Assembly: GCA_965242745.1 (NCBI GenBank)
Contig: CBDETG010000035.1
Coordinates: 124,001-188,000, forward strand
Source of the DNA: JABAAI01 sp965242745
GTDB taxonomy: Bacteria > Spirochaetota > Leptospiria > Leptospirales > Leptonemataceae
Direction: 5' to 3'
Length of the DNA: 64,000 nt
Shown piece by piece: positions 17,901-26,255 of this stretch. The notes beneath the pieces are model-generated. The model was given only the letters and a program-made list of their open reading frames with translations. It was not told where the DNA came from and made no database searches. How positions within the stretch are numbered: position 1 is the stretch's first letter; each line of letters begins with the position of its first letter. The position numbers were made by a program, and so were the translations under genes.

Positions 17901-19915
17901 TACGATGATGAAACCGACTCTTGGCCTGACCGCAATTCCGCTGCTTTGCGATCCACAGCTTGCGCATGATCCGCTTGCAGATTCTGCCGGCGTCCTCCCA
18001 GCTCCAAAGATGCCGGGGACGAAGGAGCCCCGCCCTGCCCAGACATATACGATGATGAAACCGACTCTTGGCCTGACTGCAATTCCGCTGCTTTATGATC
18101 CACAGCTTGCGCATGCTCCGCTTCATTCTGCCCGCATCCTCCCAGCTCCAAAGATGCCGGGGACGAAGGGCCCCCGCCCTGCCCAGACATATACGATGAT
18201 GAAACCGACTCTTGGCCTGACTGCAATTCCGCTGCTTTGCGATCCACAGCTTGCGCATGATCCGTTTGATTCTGCCCGCGGCCTCCCAGCTCCACAGATG
18301 CCGGGGACGAAGGAGTCCCGCCCTGCCCAGACATATACGATGATGAAACCGACTCTTGGCCTGACCGCAATTCCGCTGCTTTGCGATCCACAGCTTGCGC
18401 ATGATCCGCTTCATTCTGCCCGCGGCCTCCCAGCTCCAAAGATGCCGGGGACGAAGGAGCCCCGCCCTGCCCAGACATATACGATGATGAAACCGACTCT
18501 TGGCCTGACTGCAATTCCGCTGCTTTGCGATCCACAGCTTGCGCATGATCCGTTTGATTCTGCCCGCGGCCTCCCAGCTCCAAAGATGCCGGGGACGAAG
18601 GGCCCCCGCCCATCCTAGGCACGGACAAGTAAGATAGGCCATTACCTTGCTCAAGCGCACGCAAATCTACTGCTTGCATATCTTCCTTGCTTGGTTCTTG
18701 CAGACCAGTAAAGCTCCAACTATTTCTGGAGTACTTGCCCGATCCATTGCTTTGCTCAGTTTGTTCTTTTGCTTGGTAGATGGAATGGAAATAAAAGCGC
18801 GTCTTATCAGAGTTAAAGCGGCCTTGGAAATACGAGCTGGTATGGGGAGGACGGCTGAGCTCTTCTTCGTTTTCCAAGACGCTTGCCGGCTCTTTGGGGG
18901 GCGCAGGGCTTGCTTGGAATCTCTTTTCCAAATCTTCCAAGGCCAGCTGCAAGCTGCGAGTTTCTTCAGAGGCCCGCAAGGAATAAGAAAAAGGCTGAGG
19001 GGGGGCTTTTTTCTTCTGCGCCCTTTTCGATCCTGTTGCCACCTGTTTTTCTACTCTTTCAAACCACGGCCTATGAATTGCTCTTTCTTTTTGAATATAA
19101 GGCTCATTGGCGCTGCTTTGTTTAGCGCTGCGCTTAGCTTGAGAAATCCTATCATCTTGCGCAGAGGGTATACATGCTTGGGAAAGGCTTGGGCTGTTCT
19201 TAGCTTGAGAAATCATATCATCTTCTGATATGCGGCGCTCTGAGGAAAAAGCTGCCTCCTGTTTTGTTACTGGCTCCTTGCGCAAGTAGGATGGAGCTGA
19301 GGGCTGCTTGGCATAGGCGCTTTGCGGGGCTGTAAAAATATAGGAATAGCGTTCAAAAAAAGCAGAAAGATAAACTTGCAGCTTTAAGAAAAAGAGAGAG
19401 ATCGGCATGCGTATCGCTATAAAGACACCGCCTAATAAGACGCCTACTGCTAAGATAGCAGTGCCATAGAAACCGAATACGCCCTGCAATAGGCCTGCTA
19501 GACGAGATCCTACCAGCCCCCCTACAATCTGCGAGAGAATAGAATTTTTGGCATAAATCATGGAAGCAACAACAGAGCTGCCAAGCATCATGATCAAGAT
19601 AGCCATGAAACGAGAGAGAGGGTCCGAGAAGCCGCCGCGCGCAATAGTTAAAATGCCAAGCAAAAGAAAATAAGGTCCCAGCAAAAAGGCAGACTTCCCA
19701 AATAAAAGAAAGAGTACCTCCGCTGTGTAATGCCCTAGAGCTCCAACCAGATTTTCTGCAGCTACGGGCTCTTCGCCATTAGAGATTTGGCTTTGGAAAG
19801 AAGAAAGAGCAAGGAAGATCAGGATAGCTCCGATAAAGAGGCAGGCGCCAAAGATTTCTGCAAATCCTGACTTCTTGCCTGCGCTTTCTTCCAATGCCTT
19901 CTCTGTACTTTCCAT
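14945..19915 (-). CDS. ftsK: DNA translocase FtsK with a repeat-expanded linker
   Basis: 1656 residues, about twice the usual ~800. The N-terminus has several membrane helices (about residues 22-180) including GGLVGSRLAGLLQGVFGFYG. The C-terminal motor has Walker A GATGAGKS (Lys1347), DPKMVELKLYEGIPHL, Walker B ILVLIDELSDLMM, ATQRPSVDVITALIKANCPA, and a winged-helix gamma domain near the end (LQRRMRIGYNRSANLIEMMEERG). FtsK pumps DNA at the septum and activates chromosome-dimer resolution. The linker between membrane and motor (about residues 180-1140) carries twelve tandem 48-residue repeats rich in Ser, Gly, Ala and Gln, then an acidic Glu-rich stretch. The repeats contain no stops and no frameshift over 1.7 kb, so they appear to be under coding selection or very recent. 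Confidence 0.93.
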   Translation of the reverse strand: MESTEKALEESAGKKSGFAEIFGACLFIGAILIFLALSSFQSQISNGEEPVAAENLVGALGHYTAEVLFLLFGKSAFLLGPYFLLLGILTIARGGFSDPLSRFMAILIMMLGSSVVASMIYAKNSILSQIVGGLVGSRLAGLLQGVFGFYGTAILAVGVLLGGVFIAIRMPISLFFLKLQVYLSAFFERYSYIFTAPQSAYAKQPSAPSYLRKEPVTKQEAAFSSERRISEDDMISQAKNSPSLSQACIPSAQDDRISQAKRSAKQSSANEPYIQKERAIHRPWFERVEKQVATGSKRAQKKKAPPQPFSYSLRASEETRSLQLALEDLEKRFQASPAPPKEPASVLENEEELSRPPHTSSYFQGRFNSDKTRFYFHSIYQAKEQTEQSNGSGKYSRNSWSFTGLQEPSKEDMQAVDLRALEQGNGLSYLSVPRMGGGPSSPASLELGGRGQNQTDHAQAVDRKAAELQSGQESVSSSYMSGQGGAPSSPASLELGGRGQNEADHAQAVDRKAAELRSGQESVSSSYMSGQGGTPSSPASVELGGRGQNQTDHAQAVDRKAAELQSGQESVSSSYMSGQGGGPSSPASLELGGCGQNEAEHAQAVDHKAAELQSGQESVSSSYMSGQGGAPSSPASLELGGRRQNLQADHAQAVDRKAAELRSGQESVSSSYMSGQGGAPSSPASLELRGRGQNEADHQQAGNHKPAELQSGQEPVSSSYMSGMGGAPSSPASLELGGRGQNESDHAQAVDRKAAELQSGQESVSSSYMSGQGGAPSSPASLELGGCGQNEAEHAQAVDRKAAELQSGQESVSSSYMSGQGGGPSSPASLELGGRRQNEAEHAQAVDHKAAELQSGQESVSSSYMSGQGGGPSSPASLELRGRGQNEAEHAQAVDHKAAALQSGQEPVSSSYMSGQGGAPSSPASLELGGRGQNESEHAQAVDHKAAALQSGQEPVSSSYMSGQGGAPSSPASLELRGRGQNEAEHAQAVDHKAAELQSGQESLSSSYMSGQGGAPSSPASLELGGRGQNESEHAQAGDRKAAELQSGQESERGMAGAISDARHRGEDEEGVENESANGINEEAGSGGGAGPLDLAQDEEAAKDALEETQELSQEEIEERADTMSQEKADAPLHDELAHGEEDTQEEDGNWEIVSRSPRAEIQQRRAPKRQNNVYEEVLIRSQVPSLPYSYRDYKLSRDILCEPEPIPHTNIAQELSEVRTGLTKVMREYGIQAEVVATQRGPIITLYELKLEPGIKLARVVNLQNEICMNLAVPIVRIIAPIPGKSTIGIEIPNRVREPVLFSQLLPAPPGNLKIVVGKDISGKNQYAELTQLPHLLIAGATGAGKSVYLNSVIASILYHASPEDVRFVMIDPKMVELKLYEGIPHLLMPVITDVYEASKALRWLLDEMERRYKILSDLRCRDLRSYNERIQQNSIEQEEALETMPYILVLIDELSDLMMVAAKDVEDSIIRLTQKARAVGIHIIMATQRPSVDVITALIKANCPARVAFQVAQRTDSRIILDANGAENLIGRGDLLYKSPQSTALTRLQAPFISEAEIESIVEQSKSFGEAIYVDLQSSPEAGQPKSQEEGINEDLFREALEIVWETGKTSTSYLQRRMRIGYNRSANLIEMMEERGYLGPLSGNKAREILKRA
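16778..18508 (-). repeat. 144-bp tandem repeat, 12 units, in the ftsK linker
   Basis: Twelve in-frame units encode variants of SGQESVSSSYMSGQGGAPSS followed by PASLELGGRGQNEAEHAQAV and DRKAAELQ (48 residues; one unit has 49). They span protein residues 470-1046. A degenerate partial unit sits on the N-terminal side (from about residue 439). Variation is concentrated at a few residues (S/P after QE, G/A/T after GQGG, G/R in ELGG, D/H before KAAELQ), a mosaic pattern typical of unequal exchange and gene conversion. Because 144 is divisible by 3, open frames also appear on the other strand. Confidence 0.93.
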
Positions 19916-19964
19916 AACAAAGAGCCGGTCTCAAAAGTAGGCTCTTGCGACACAGGATGTGTAA

Positions 19965-19991
19965 GCAATTTTAGGGTCTCCCTAAAATTGC
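19965..19991. terminator. Perfect 12-bp hairpin between recD and ftsK
   Basis: GCAATTTTAGGG (19965-19976), a 3-nt loop, and CCCTAAAATTGC (19980-19991) form a perfect stem. It lies beyond the 3' end of recD (minus strand) and upstream of ftsK. No T-run follows on either strand, so it is an atypical terminator and could instead be a processing or protein-binding site. Confidence 0.4.
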
Positions 19992-20169
19992 GTCTGTTCT
20001 AAAGACATTATCGGAAGTTCTTATTTTTAGCTGCGATGGAAAAAGCCCTGCCAAGCATAAACGCTTGTCCATATCATAAAAAAAGCCAGGCCAAGCATAA
20101 ACGCCGGCCCGCTTGTTTAGAAGAGTCTTTAGGGGCTGTCAGGAGTTATGTAGCAGGCGCATTGCTGTA

Positions 20170-22086
20170 TCATAGTTCCTGCTCTCCCAAAGCAGAGCTG
20201 CGCACAGTCACTCTTTCTAATGCCCTCTGCAAAATATCTATGGAAGCAAAGATCGTAATTTTCCTGCGCGCTCTGCTCAAAGCTGTATAGATGAGTTCTC
20301 GGCTCAGCAAAGGACCTTTCTCCTCCGGCATAGCCAAGACCACATGCTCAAATTCACTCCCTTGGCTTTTGTGAACTGTGAGCGCAAAGCCCGGCTCATA
20401 GGCCGGCAAAGCATCCAGGGGGAAGGAGCCTATGCTGTCTTTCTGTTTGAAAAAAACAGCTACCTTCTGCTCTGCAGCCGCAAAAAGAAGCCCCATATCA
20501 CCATTAAAAAGCTGCTTATCATAATCATTTTCCATGACAAGGATAGGACAAGGCAGGGCTTGCCCTTCTTTTGCGCTAAGAATGCCAGCTTGAAGCAAAA
20601 TTTGCCTTATATAACGATTCAGGGCTTGCGTTCCTTCTGGACCTTCCCGTAAGGAGCTCAAGACGCAAAAACGATTTAAGCTCTCCAGTATAGAATGTAA
20701 CTCTGCGTCTTGGTAGTGACGGAAATGTTCCCTTACAAGCTCAGGAAAAGCTGGAGCAGCAAAGGCGCTTGTTTCGTAATAGCAAAGATCAGGATAGCTC
20801 TTATGATCTCGTATACATTCTAAGGCCTCTTCTATGCGGCCTTCTTGTATACACTGGCAGAGCAGCATGACGGCGCTTTTTTGCCCTGCCTGCGCTTGAA
20901 TGCGGTAGTTTTGCTTGAACTGGACTATGTGATGGTCTAAAGCGCTGCGCCGAGATGCAGATTGCCCGAAATAGTCATGCAGCCCGCTTAGGCTGCTGGG
21001 GAGCGCCTCAGCTTGCATCGATGCGCAAAGACTACTAAAGACAGAACCCGCCTCCACGGAAGCTAATTGTTGATGGTCGCCTACGAGTATAAGCTTAGCA
21101 TGGCTTGGCAGGGCCCGCAGGCAATGCGCCAGCAAAGAGAGATTCAGCATGGAGGCTTCGTCTATGAGCAAAAGGTCTATGCTAAGGGGCCTGTCTTTGT
21201 GATAGTAGAACATTGGCCTTCTTAGGCTGGAGCTGTAGCCAAGCAGGCGATGGATCGTTGCCATCTGGATTGTATCTAATATACTTGGAGCTGGCAGGCC
21301 GTCCTGTCCCCATTCGCTTTCTTTTTTCTGCAGAATCTCCTGCAAACGCATCACAGCCTTGCCAGTAGGCGCAGCAACTGCTATACGAAGCTCCTCCTTT
21401 GCCCCCCTTGCTTTGTGGAGCGCAAGGTGCAGGCGTAATATGTTTGCAATACATGTACTCTTCCCCGTTCCCGGCCCGCCGCTGATGATCAAGAAATTAC
21501 GCAAAATAGAAAGCATAGCGGCGAGTCTCTGAGGCCTCCCAAGCCCCCTTGAGTTTTGAGGGAAAAAAGCCTCCAGCAAGGTCTGGCATTTTTTTTGATA
21601 TTCTACTTGAGCATAGATGCTTTCAGGAGCTGCGCCTAAACTTTGCTTTATATACTCTAAGACTTCCACTTCATAATGATAATAACGATACAAATAAAGA
21701 CGCTCCTTATACAGCACAAGGGGGCGCATTTCTTTTTTTGGCTCTTGCGTGACTAAAGTAGAGCGCCTGAGCCATGCCTGGCATTTTTGAGAAAGCAGCA
21801 GCTCTTGCTCTTTTTGCGCCCTTGCCTTGCTTTCTTCTTGCGAAAGCTCAGCGCCCTGGGCATCGAAAGGCCATGAGGCATCGCCTTCTTCCCATGTCCA
21901 AGCAGATAAGCGGCGAAAATCCAAACACACATGCCCCGAGCGAATTTGATAGGAGAGGAAACGCAAAAGAAGCGATCCTATTTGCTGGCTTTCGCTGCTG
22001 CTGGGGCGAAGAGAGTCAGGCATGCTTTGTCTTTCCAAAGCCAGCATCGCCTTGGAGAATTGAAGGTCGAAAGCATGATAGCGCAT
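20170..22086 (-). CDS. recD: RecD-like helicase (exodeoxyribonuclease V alpha subunit)
   Basis: 638 residues. Superfamily 1B helicase motifs: Walker A ISGGPGTGKST (Lys209), AAPTGKAVMRLQE, LLIDEASMLNLSLL (motif II), LILVGDHQQLASVEAGSVF (motif III), and near the C-terminus FALTVHKSQGSEFEHV and LIYTALSRARRKITIF (motifs V/VI). RecD is the 5'-3' motor of RecBCD, which resects double-strand breaks and degrades foreign linear DNA. The length fits RecD of the RecBCD complex rather than the longer RecD2. recB and recC are not in the window; directly upstream is a broken ExbB-like gene. Confidence 0.92.
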   Translation of the reverse strand: MRYHAFDLQFSKAMLALERQSMPDSLRPSSSESQQIGSLLLRFLSYQIRSGHVCLDFRRLSAWTWEEGDASWPFDAQGAELSQEESKARAQKEQELLLSQKCQAWLRRSTLVTQEPKKEMRPLVLYKERLYLYRYYHYEVEVLEYIKQSLGAAPESIYAQVEYQKKCQTLLEAFFPQNSRGLGRPQRLAAMLSILRNFLIISGGPGTGKSTCIANILRLHLALHKARGAKEELRIAVAAPTGKAVMRLQEILQKKESEWGQDGLPAPSILDTIQMATIHRLLGYSSSLRRPMFYYHKDRPLSIDLLLIDEASMLNLSLLAHCLRALPSHAKLILVGDHQQLASVEAGSVFSSLCASMQAEALPSSLSGLHDYFGQSASRRSALDHHIVQFKQNYRIQAQAGQKSAVMLLCQCIQEGRIEEALECIRDHKSYPDLCYYETSAFAAPAFPELVREHFRHYQDAELHSILESLNRFCVLSSLREGPEGTQALNRYIRQILLQAGILSAKEGQALPCPILVMENDYDKQLFNGDMGLLFAAAEQKVAVFFKQKDSIGSFPLDALPAYEPGFALTVHKSQGSEFEHVVLAMPEEKGPLLSRELIYTALSRARRKITIFASIDILQRALERVTVRSSALGEQEL

Positions 22087-22196
22087 GTTTTGCTAAATCA
22101 CTTGATGGAACTTTGTTCTTGCATAGGCCTCAGCGCCTAAGGAGGCAAGGAAATTTTTCATGCAGATAGGCAAGGCGGCTTTTTTAGGGCCTGCCC

Positions 22197-22985
22197 TTAG
22201 CTTGCCTTTGTTTCCTCTGAGGCTTTGGCTTGCTTTGCTTTTGATGCCTGCCTTCTTCCATATACTGCAGCAGAGCATTCATAATGGCGCACGCGCCTTG
22301 TGATAATACTGTAAAAGAAAGCATGTATAAAGTGAGCGGGGATAGCGATGAATAAGCCCAAGGCGGTAGTTTGCAAGGCAAGCCAGATACCACCTGCCAG
22401 CTGGCTTATATCCGTCTGTCCTGCGCCAGCTTCTATAGTCTGGAAGAGTTTCATCATACCAAGCACGGTCCCGAGCAGTCCTGCAAGCGGCGCCAGGGCA
22501 GCAATATGAGACAGGACAAAAACACGCTTTTCCATCTGCGCTATGAGACCTTTCCCCCCTCCTTTCTAAGGCCAAATCCCGGCTTTGGCTTGGGAGAGAC
22601 TGCTTTTCTTGGTAAAGTTGGAAGATATTGTAATAGATACTATGATGAAGCCGCCAAGCTGCCCAAGGAAGAAGCCTGTGCCAGAGGCTTGGTGAGGGCT
22701 CTAAGACAGAAGGAACAGCTTTTGCCCCCTGCGTTGCCCGCTTAGGCCTTCTGGGCCCTTGTTCCCATTGCGTCGCCAAAGGCCAGTACGTAGCTGCAAA
22801 ATATGTAATGCGTTCCAGAATAATGGAAAAAGCAAGCAAGGCAAAAAAATAAAGCAGCCAGCGCAGCGCCTCGCCGCTGAGGAAATAAGCAGTGTACATA
22901 TAATACATATAAGGACTACAGGCTGGACTAAAGCTCCCGCTTCAAGTCTTTCTTGCAGCTTTGTGGGCAAAATCAATTTCAACAT
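22197..22985 (-). pseudogene. ExbB/TolQ/MotA-like proton channel subunit, two frameshifts
   Basis: Three frames together give one ExbB/TolQ-like protein. Residues 1-27 (MLKLILPTKLQERLEAGALV) are in the first frame, a middle part containing LLYFFALLAFSIILERITYF is in a second, and the C-terminal VLSHIAALAPLAGLLGTVLG with TTALGLFIAIPAHFIHAFFY is again in the first. The shifts lie near 22905 (within a TATATGTATTATATGTA stretch) and near 22555, where a run of six G's would need to be five to restore the frame. The two shifts compensate each other. This is either decay, phase variation at the G-run, or assembly indels. The family uses proton flow to energise outer-membrane processes; no ExbD/TolR gene is adjacent. 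Confidence 0.75.
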
Positions 22986-23182
22986 GAGCTGTAAAACATT
23001 ATTCCATACACGCTATGAAAAGAAGGCGTCAAGCAATCATTCGGTGTTTGGCAGGTTGATATTATGTATATAAAACATTTGCGTGTTTGCAGCTGTAGAG
23101 ACTGTGTCAAAAAAAGTCATGGCAAAACTTGTGTATAACTTGAAAGCACAAACAATACAATACAAAAGGCATTTCGGCAAGT

Positions 23183-23296
23183 CATAGGCATTGGTCTGGC
23201 GCGGCGGCCTCCCTGCCTTAGCGCCAGACTCTCGCACATCCTGTGCTCGTGACGCAATGCCTATGCCTTGCACTGGATTGTTGTAGTATGTACAGC
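23183..23296. repeat. Palindromic REP-like element, single copy
   Basis: CATAGGCATTGGTCTGGCGC at the left and GCGCCAGAC ... CAATGCCTATG at the right are inverted complements: an outer arm ATAGGCATTG and an inner arm GTCTGGCGC. The right half is almost identical to the 137-bp tandem unit at 48281-48828, including the trailing TTGTAGTATGTACAGCA. It can fold into a long branched stem. Confidence 0.75.
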
Positions 23297-23344
23297 ATGC
23301 AGAGGCCCCACACTAAAGCGACATAATGCGGCGATTGTTAAATA

Positions 23345-23662
23345 GGGCGTTGTTGCGTAACTCACCTGTAGATGCGCTTAGCGCTCCATAAAACGCTTGC
23401 TGTTTTAGCGACATAATGTTGGCGTATGAAATCTAAATATAAACTTAGTAACTGGTCAAGTTACAATCGCAGCCTAATGGAGCGTATGAAACTCACTGTT
23501 TGGATGCGTAACTCACGAAATGGCTGATAAGTGCAATATATTGCGGTTATACGGCCTTCGCAAAATGAAAAATGACACTCTCGAAAATGCGTGAATCGGC
23601 CTATAAGCGCTATGTGTTACGTGGAATCGCCGATTCTCGCTTTTGCATTACGCAACAACGCC
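23345..23662 (+). mobile_element. 318-bp IS903-type (IS5 family) remnant with 9-bp target duplication
   Basis: The terminal inverted repeats are GGCGTTGTTGCGTAA at the left (preceded by an extra G) and its exact complement at the right end. They are flanked by a perfect 9-bp direct repeat TGTTAAATA (23336-23344 and 23663-23671). The interior holds a 33-codon frame at 23426-23527 reading KYKLSNWSSYNRSLMER followed by KLTVW, like the N-terminus of IS903-group transposases, then a stop. Most of the transposase is gone, so this is a MITE-like deletion derivative. The 9-bp duplication fits the IS903 group. Confidence 0.85.
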
Positions 23663-23894
23663 TGTTAAATAACATGCACAGAGTTTCATTGATTGGTCGG
23701 ATGGCCCGTAGTCTATGCTTGTGCAGCTAATTTGAAATTGAAATAGCAATTTGCCTGACATAAAGATTGTGCGGGGAGATCATTGTGACAGCAGGGAGAC
23801 ATAAATTCACCTAATGCCCGAGGATCAAAGTCAAAAAAAAATATTACAAGAAAAAAAGTCTTTATCACAGTAGAAGTATATAGAAATATGTATT

Positions 23895-24869
23895 ATGCTT
23901 CATGTTTCGCAATCAAGGTATCGCAATTGGACCCCTTATGGCTTTCATCTGCTCAATGTAGAAAATACGCAAAAGCGTCTCAAGCTTGAAAAGGGCCTGC
24001 GCCTGCTTTTTCATCACGCCGAATATAAAGAAATAAGCCCTCCTGCTTTTGATTATGCGGCCACTTTCCAGTTGACGACGCGCCATGCTAAGCATAACCC
24101 TGTTTTTCATATCCTAAGCAGCACGCAAGAAGAGCTGGCGTTGCGCTCTGATCTTACTGTGCAGGTTATCAAAGCAACGGCAAATGGGCAGCTTGCAGGC
24201 GACTGGCGTAAAGAAGAACTGCGTTTTTCTTATATACAGCCGGTCTTCCAGGATCATCCATGGGGCTCTGGCTATAAGCGGGAAATGCTTCAAGCCGGAG
24301 TAGAGCTCATAGGCGGCTCTACAAAAGGGCGCATACAAGAGCTTTTGCGTTTGCTGCGAGAGTGTACAAAACTCCTAGAGCTCAAACCGCGCATACTTTA
24401 TGGAGATGTAAGGGTTATTGAAGAACTCTTTGCTGAGGTGCCGCACGCAATACGATCTGAGCTTTCCTGGGCTTTTCATAATAAAGACACAAGCATGATA
24501 CGCGGTTTATGCGGCAGGCATAAGCTTCAGGCGGGATTAACAAAAATACTAACAGAGCTGCCTCTGCTTTGTGGAGATCATGAGAAGATGAGGGAGCTCA
24601 AGCTGTTATGCGCGCCTTATCCGAAGGTCTGCGCTCTCCTGCGGGAAGCTGAGGAAATAGAGGAAGATATGATTTTTGATTTTAGTCTTGTACGCGAGTT
24701 GTCTTATTATACAGGTCCTGTTTTTGAAGCCTATCTGCCGGGTCACAATGAAAAAGTCTTTACAGGAGGCGTATATGATCGTCTTTTTGGTGAGTTTGCA
24801 AGAACAGAGGATTGCCCTGCCTCTGGCTTTGCTCTCAATCTTTCTTTCTTGATAGAAATTGCCCCCTGA
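23895..24869 (+). CDS. hisZ: HisZ-like ATP phosphoribosyltransferase regulatory subunit
   Basis: 324 residues with class II aminoacyl-tRNA synthetase (HisS-like) core features: LALRSDLTVQVIKATA (motif 2 region), LRFSYIQPVFQDHPWGSGYK, MLQAGVELIGG, and late SYYTGPVFEAYLPG with GGVYDRLFGEF. It lacks the C-terminal anticodon-binding domain of true HisRS and is short, which points to HisZ, the partner of short-form HisG in the first step of histidine synthesis. No hisG is visible. purA follows 111 nt downstream on the same strand, an arrangement in which HisZ is often found. No clear SD precedes the chosen ATG. Confidence 0.83.
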   Translation: MLHVSQSRYRNWTPYGFHLLNVENTQKRLKLEKGLRLLFHHAEYKEISPPAFDYAATFQLTTRHAKHNPVFHILSSTQEELALRSDLTVQVIKATANGQLAGDWRKEELRFSYIQPVFQDHPWGSGYKREMLQAGVELIGGSTKGRIQELLRLLRECTKLLELKPRILYGDVRVIEELFAEVPHAIRSELSWAFHNKDTSMIRGLCGRHKLQAGLTKILTELPLLCGDHEKMRELKLLCAPYPKVCALLREAEEIEEDMIFDFSLVRELSYYTGPVFEAYLPGHNEKVFTGGVYDRLFGEFARTEDCPASGFALNLSFLIEIAP

Positions 24870-24980
24870 TCATGTATCTTTGGCTCAGTCTTTAAGTTTT
24901 TTCCAAAGCAAGGCCTAAAGGACGCAGCGTAAAGACGCCGGCAAAGTGATCCTATAAAGGGGCATTATGCCTAAAATACA

Positions 24981-26255
24981 ATGAGCGCTACATTAGTGGT
25001 AGGAACACAGTGGGGTGATGAAGGGAAGGCGAAATTCATCGACTACTTCAGCCATGCCATAGACTGCATAGTACGTTACCAAGGAGGAGCCAATGCCGGT
25101 CACACAGTTGAGGTAGGCCAAGAGAAATATGTTTTTCATCTTATACCAAGCGGCATACTATACCCTCATGCGCGCTGCGTTTTAGGCAATGGCGTTGTTT
25201 TGGATCCAAAGGCCTTTCTAGCTGAGCTGGGTTATTTAGAGAGAAAATCTATAACTAAGGTCAGAGAACGTATTATCATATCTGAATTGGCTCATATTGT
25301 TTTGCCTCTGCACCTTATTTTAGACATAGCTTCGGAACAAAAAGCAGGCAGAAATAAAATTGGCACTACTTTACGGGGCATAGGTTTTTGTTACGGTGAC
25401 AAGGTTACGCGCACCGGGCTAAGGATGATTGATGTACTGGATGAAAAAAGACTAAGGGAGCGTCTTGCGCACATGCTTAATACCAAGAAACCCTTTTTAG
25501 AAAAGATACATGAGCATCCTGAAATCAAATTAGAAAGGCTGGTAGAAGAGCTGCTAAGCTTTGGCGAAAATGTCCGCGCCATGGTGCGTAATACTTCTTT
25601 GTACTTGAATGTAGATATTTTAGACAAAGGGAAAAGTGTGCTGCTAGAAGGCGCGCAAGGGACAGCTTTGGACATAGATTTTGGAACCTACCCTTACGTA
25701 ACATCCAGTAATACTACTACGGGCGGAGCGATCGCTGGCAGCGGGATTTCCTTTCAGCACTTAAAAGAAGCAATAGGTATTTGTAAGGCTTACGTGACCC
25801 GCGTAGGAGAAGGTCCATTCCCCACAGAGTTCCATGGCCAAGAAGCAGAAATACTCCGCCAAAGGGGAAATGAGTATGGCGCCACCACAGGCCGCCCGCG
25901 CCGATGCGGCGCCTTTGACGTAGAACTGGTGCGTCATGCGGCTCGCGTAAACGGGCTTAGCAGCCTGGCGCTGACGAAGCTTGACGTCCTTTCTTCCTAC
26001 GATTCTATCAAGATAGGGCTTGCATACCGCACAAAGCATGGAAAGCTGGATGCCTTCCCCGCTGTTTTCACGGAAGATTTAGAAGTGATCTATGAAGAGC
26101 TCCCAGGTTGGAAGTCTGATATCAGCCAGATTCGTAAAATGGAAGATTTGCCATCCCCTTGCCGCTCCTATATCGACCGTTTGCAGGAACTTGCAGGCGT
26201 GCCTATAAGCTTTATCTCTGTGGGACCAGGCAGGGAAGATACTATAGTAGTTTAG
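24981..26255 (+). CDS. purA: Adenylosuccinate synthetase
   Basis: 424 residues, normal length. It forms adenylosuccinate from IMP and aspartate with GTP in AMP synthesis. Family features include QWGDEGKAKFID, QGGANAGHTV, IPSGIL, NKIGTTLRGIG, LEGAQGTALDIDFGTYPYVT, GEGPFPTE, GATTGRPRRCGAFD and LTKLDVL. The P-loop reads GDEGKAK where nearly all enzymes read GDEGKGK, so Gly17 is Ala. All other conserved blocks are intact, so I expect an active enzyme. Confidence 0.96.
   Translation: MSATLVVGTQWGDEGKAKFIDYFSHAIDCIVRYQGGANAGHTVEVGQEKYVFHLIPSGILYPHARCVLGNGVVLDPKAFLAELGYLERKSITKVRERIIISELAHIVLPLHLILDIASEQKAGRNKIGTTLRGIGFCYGDKVTRTGLRMIDVLDEKRLRERLAHMLNTKKPFLEKIHEHPEIKLERLVEELLSFGENVRAMVRNTSLYLNVDILDKGKSVLLEGAQGTALDIDFGTYPYVTSSNTTTGGAIAGSGISFQHLKEAIGICKAYVTRVGEGPFPTEFHGQEAEILRQRGNEYGATTGRPRRCGAFDVELVRHAARVNGLSSLALTKLDVLSSYDSIKIGLAYRTKHGKLDAFPAVFTEDLEVIYEELPGWKSDISQIRKMEDLPSPCRSYIDRLQELAGVPISFISVGPGREDTIVV

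Larger units (their letters stand above)
22965..23765. mobile_element. Inverted-repeat element, copy A (interrupted)
   Basis: The left end (GGGCAAAATCAATTTC, 22965) and right end (TAATTTGAAATTGAAATAGC, about 23732-23751) match the ends of the copy at 34834-35266, as do internal blocks such as GAAGGCGTCAA, TGTATATAAAACATTT and AAACTTGTGTA. Copy A is enlarged by a palindromic repeat (23183-23296) and a small IS remnant (23345-23662). Its left end overlaps the first codons of the broken ExbB gene. No transposase frame was found, so it looks non-autonomous. Confidence 0.6.

Noticed and set aside
16855..18618. 587-codon plus-strand open frame opposite ftsK
   Set aside because: It arises because the 144-bp repeat is a multiple of three, so a stop-free unit stays open when repeated. 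The ftsK frame has the domains.
20036..20290. 84-codon plus-strand frame
   Set aside because: It overlaps the recD 3' end antisense and contains a short local duplication (CCAAGCATAAACGC twice); no family match.
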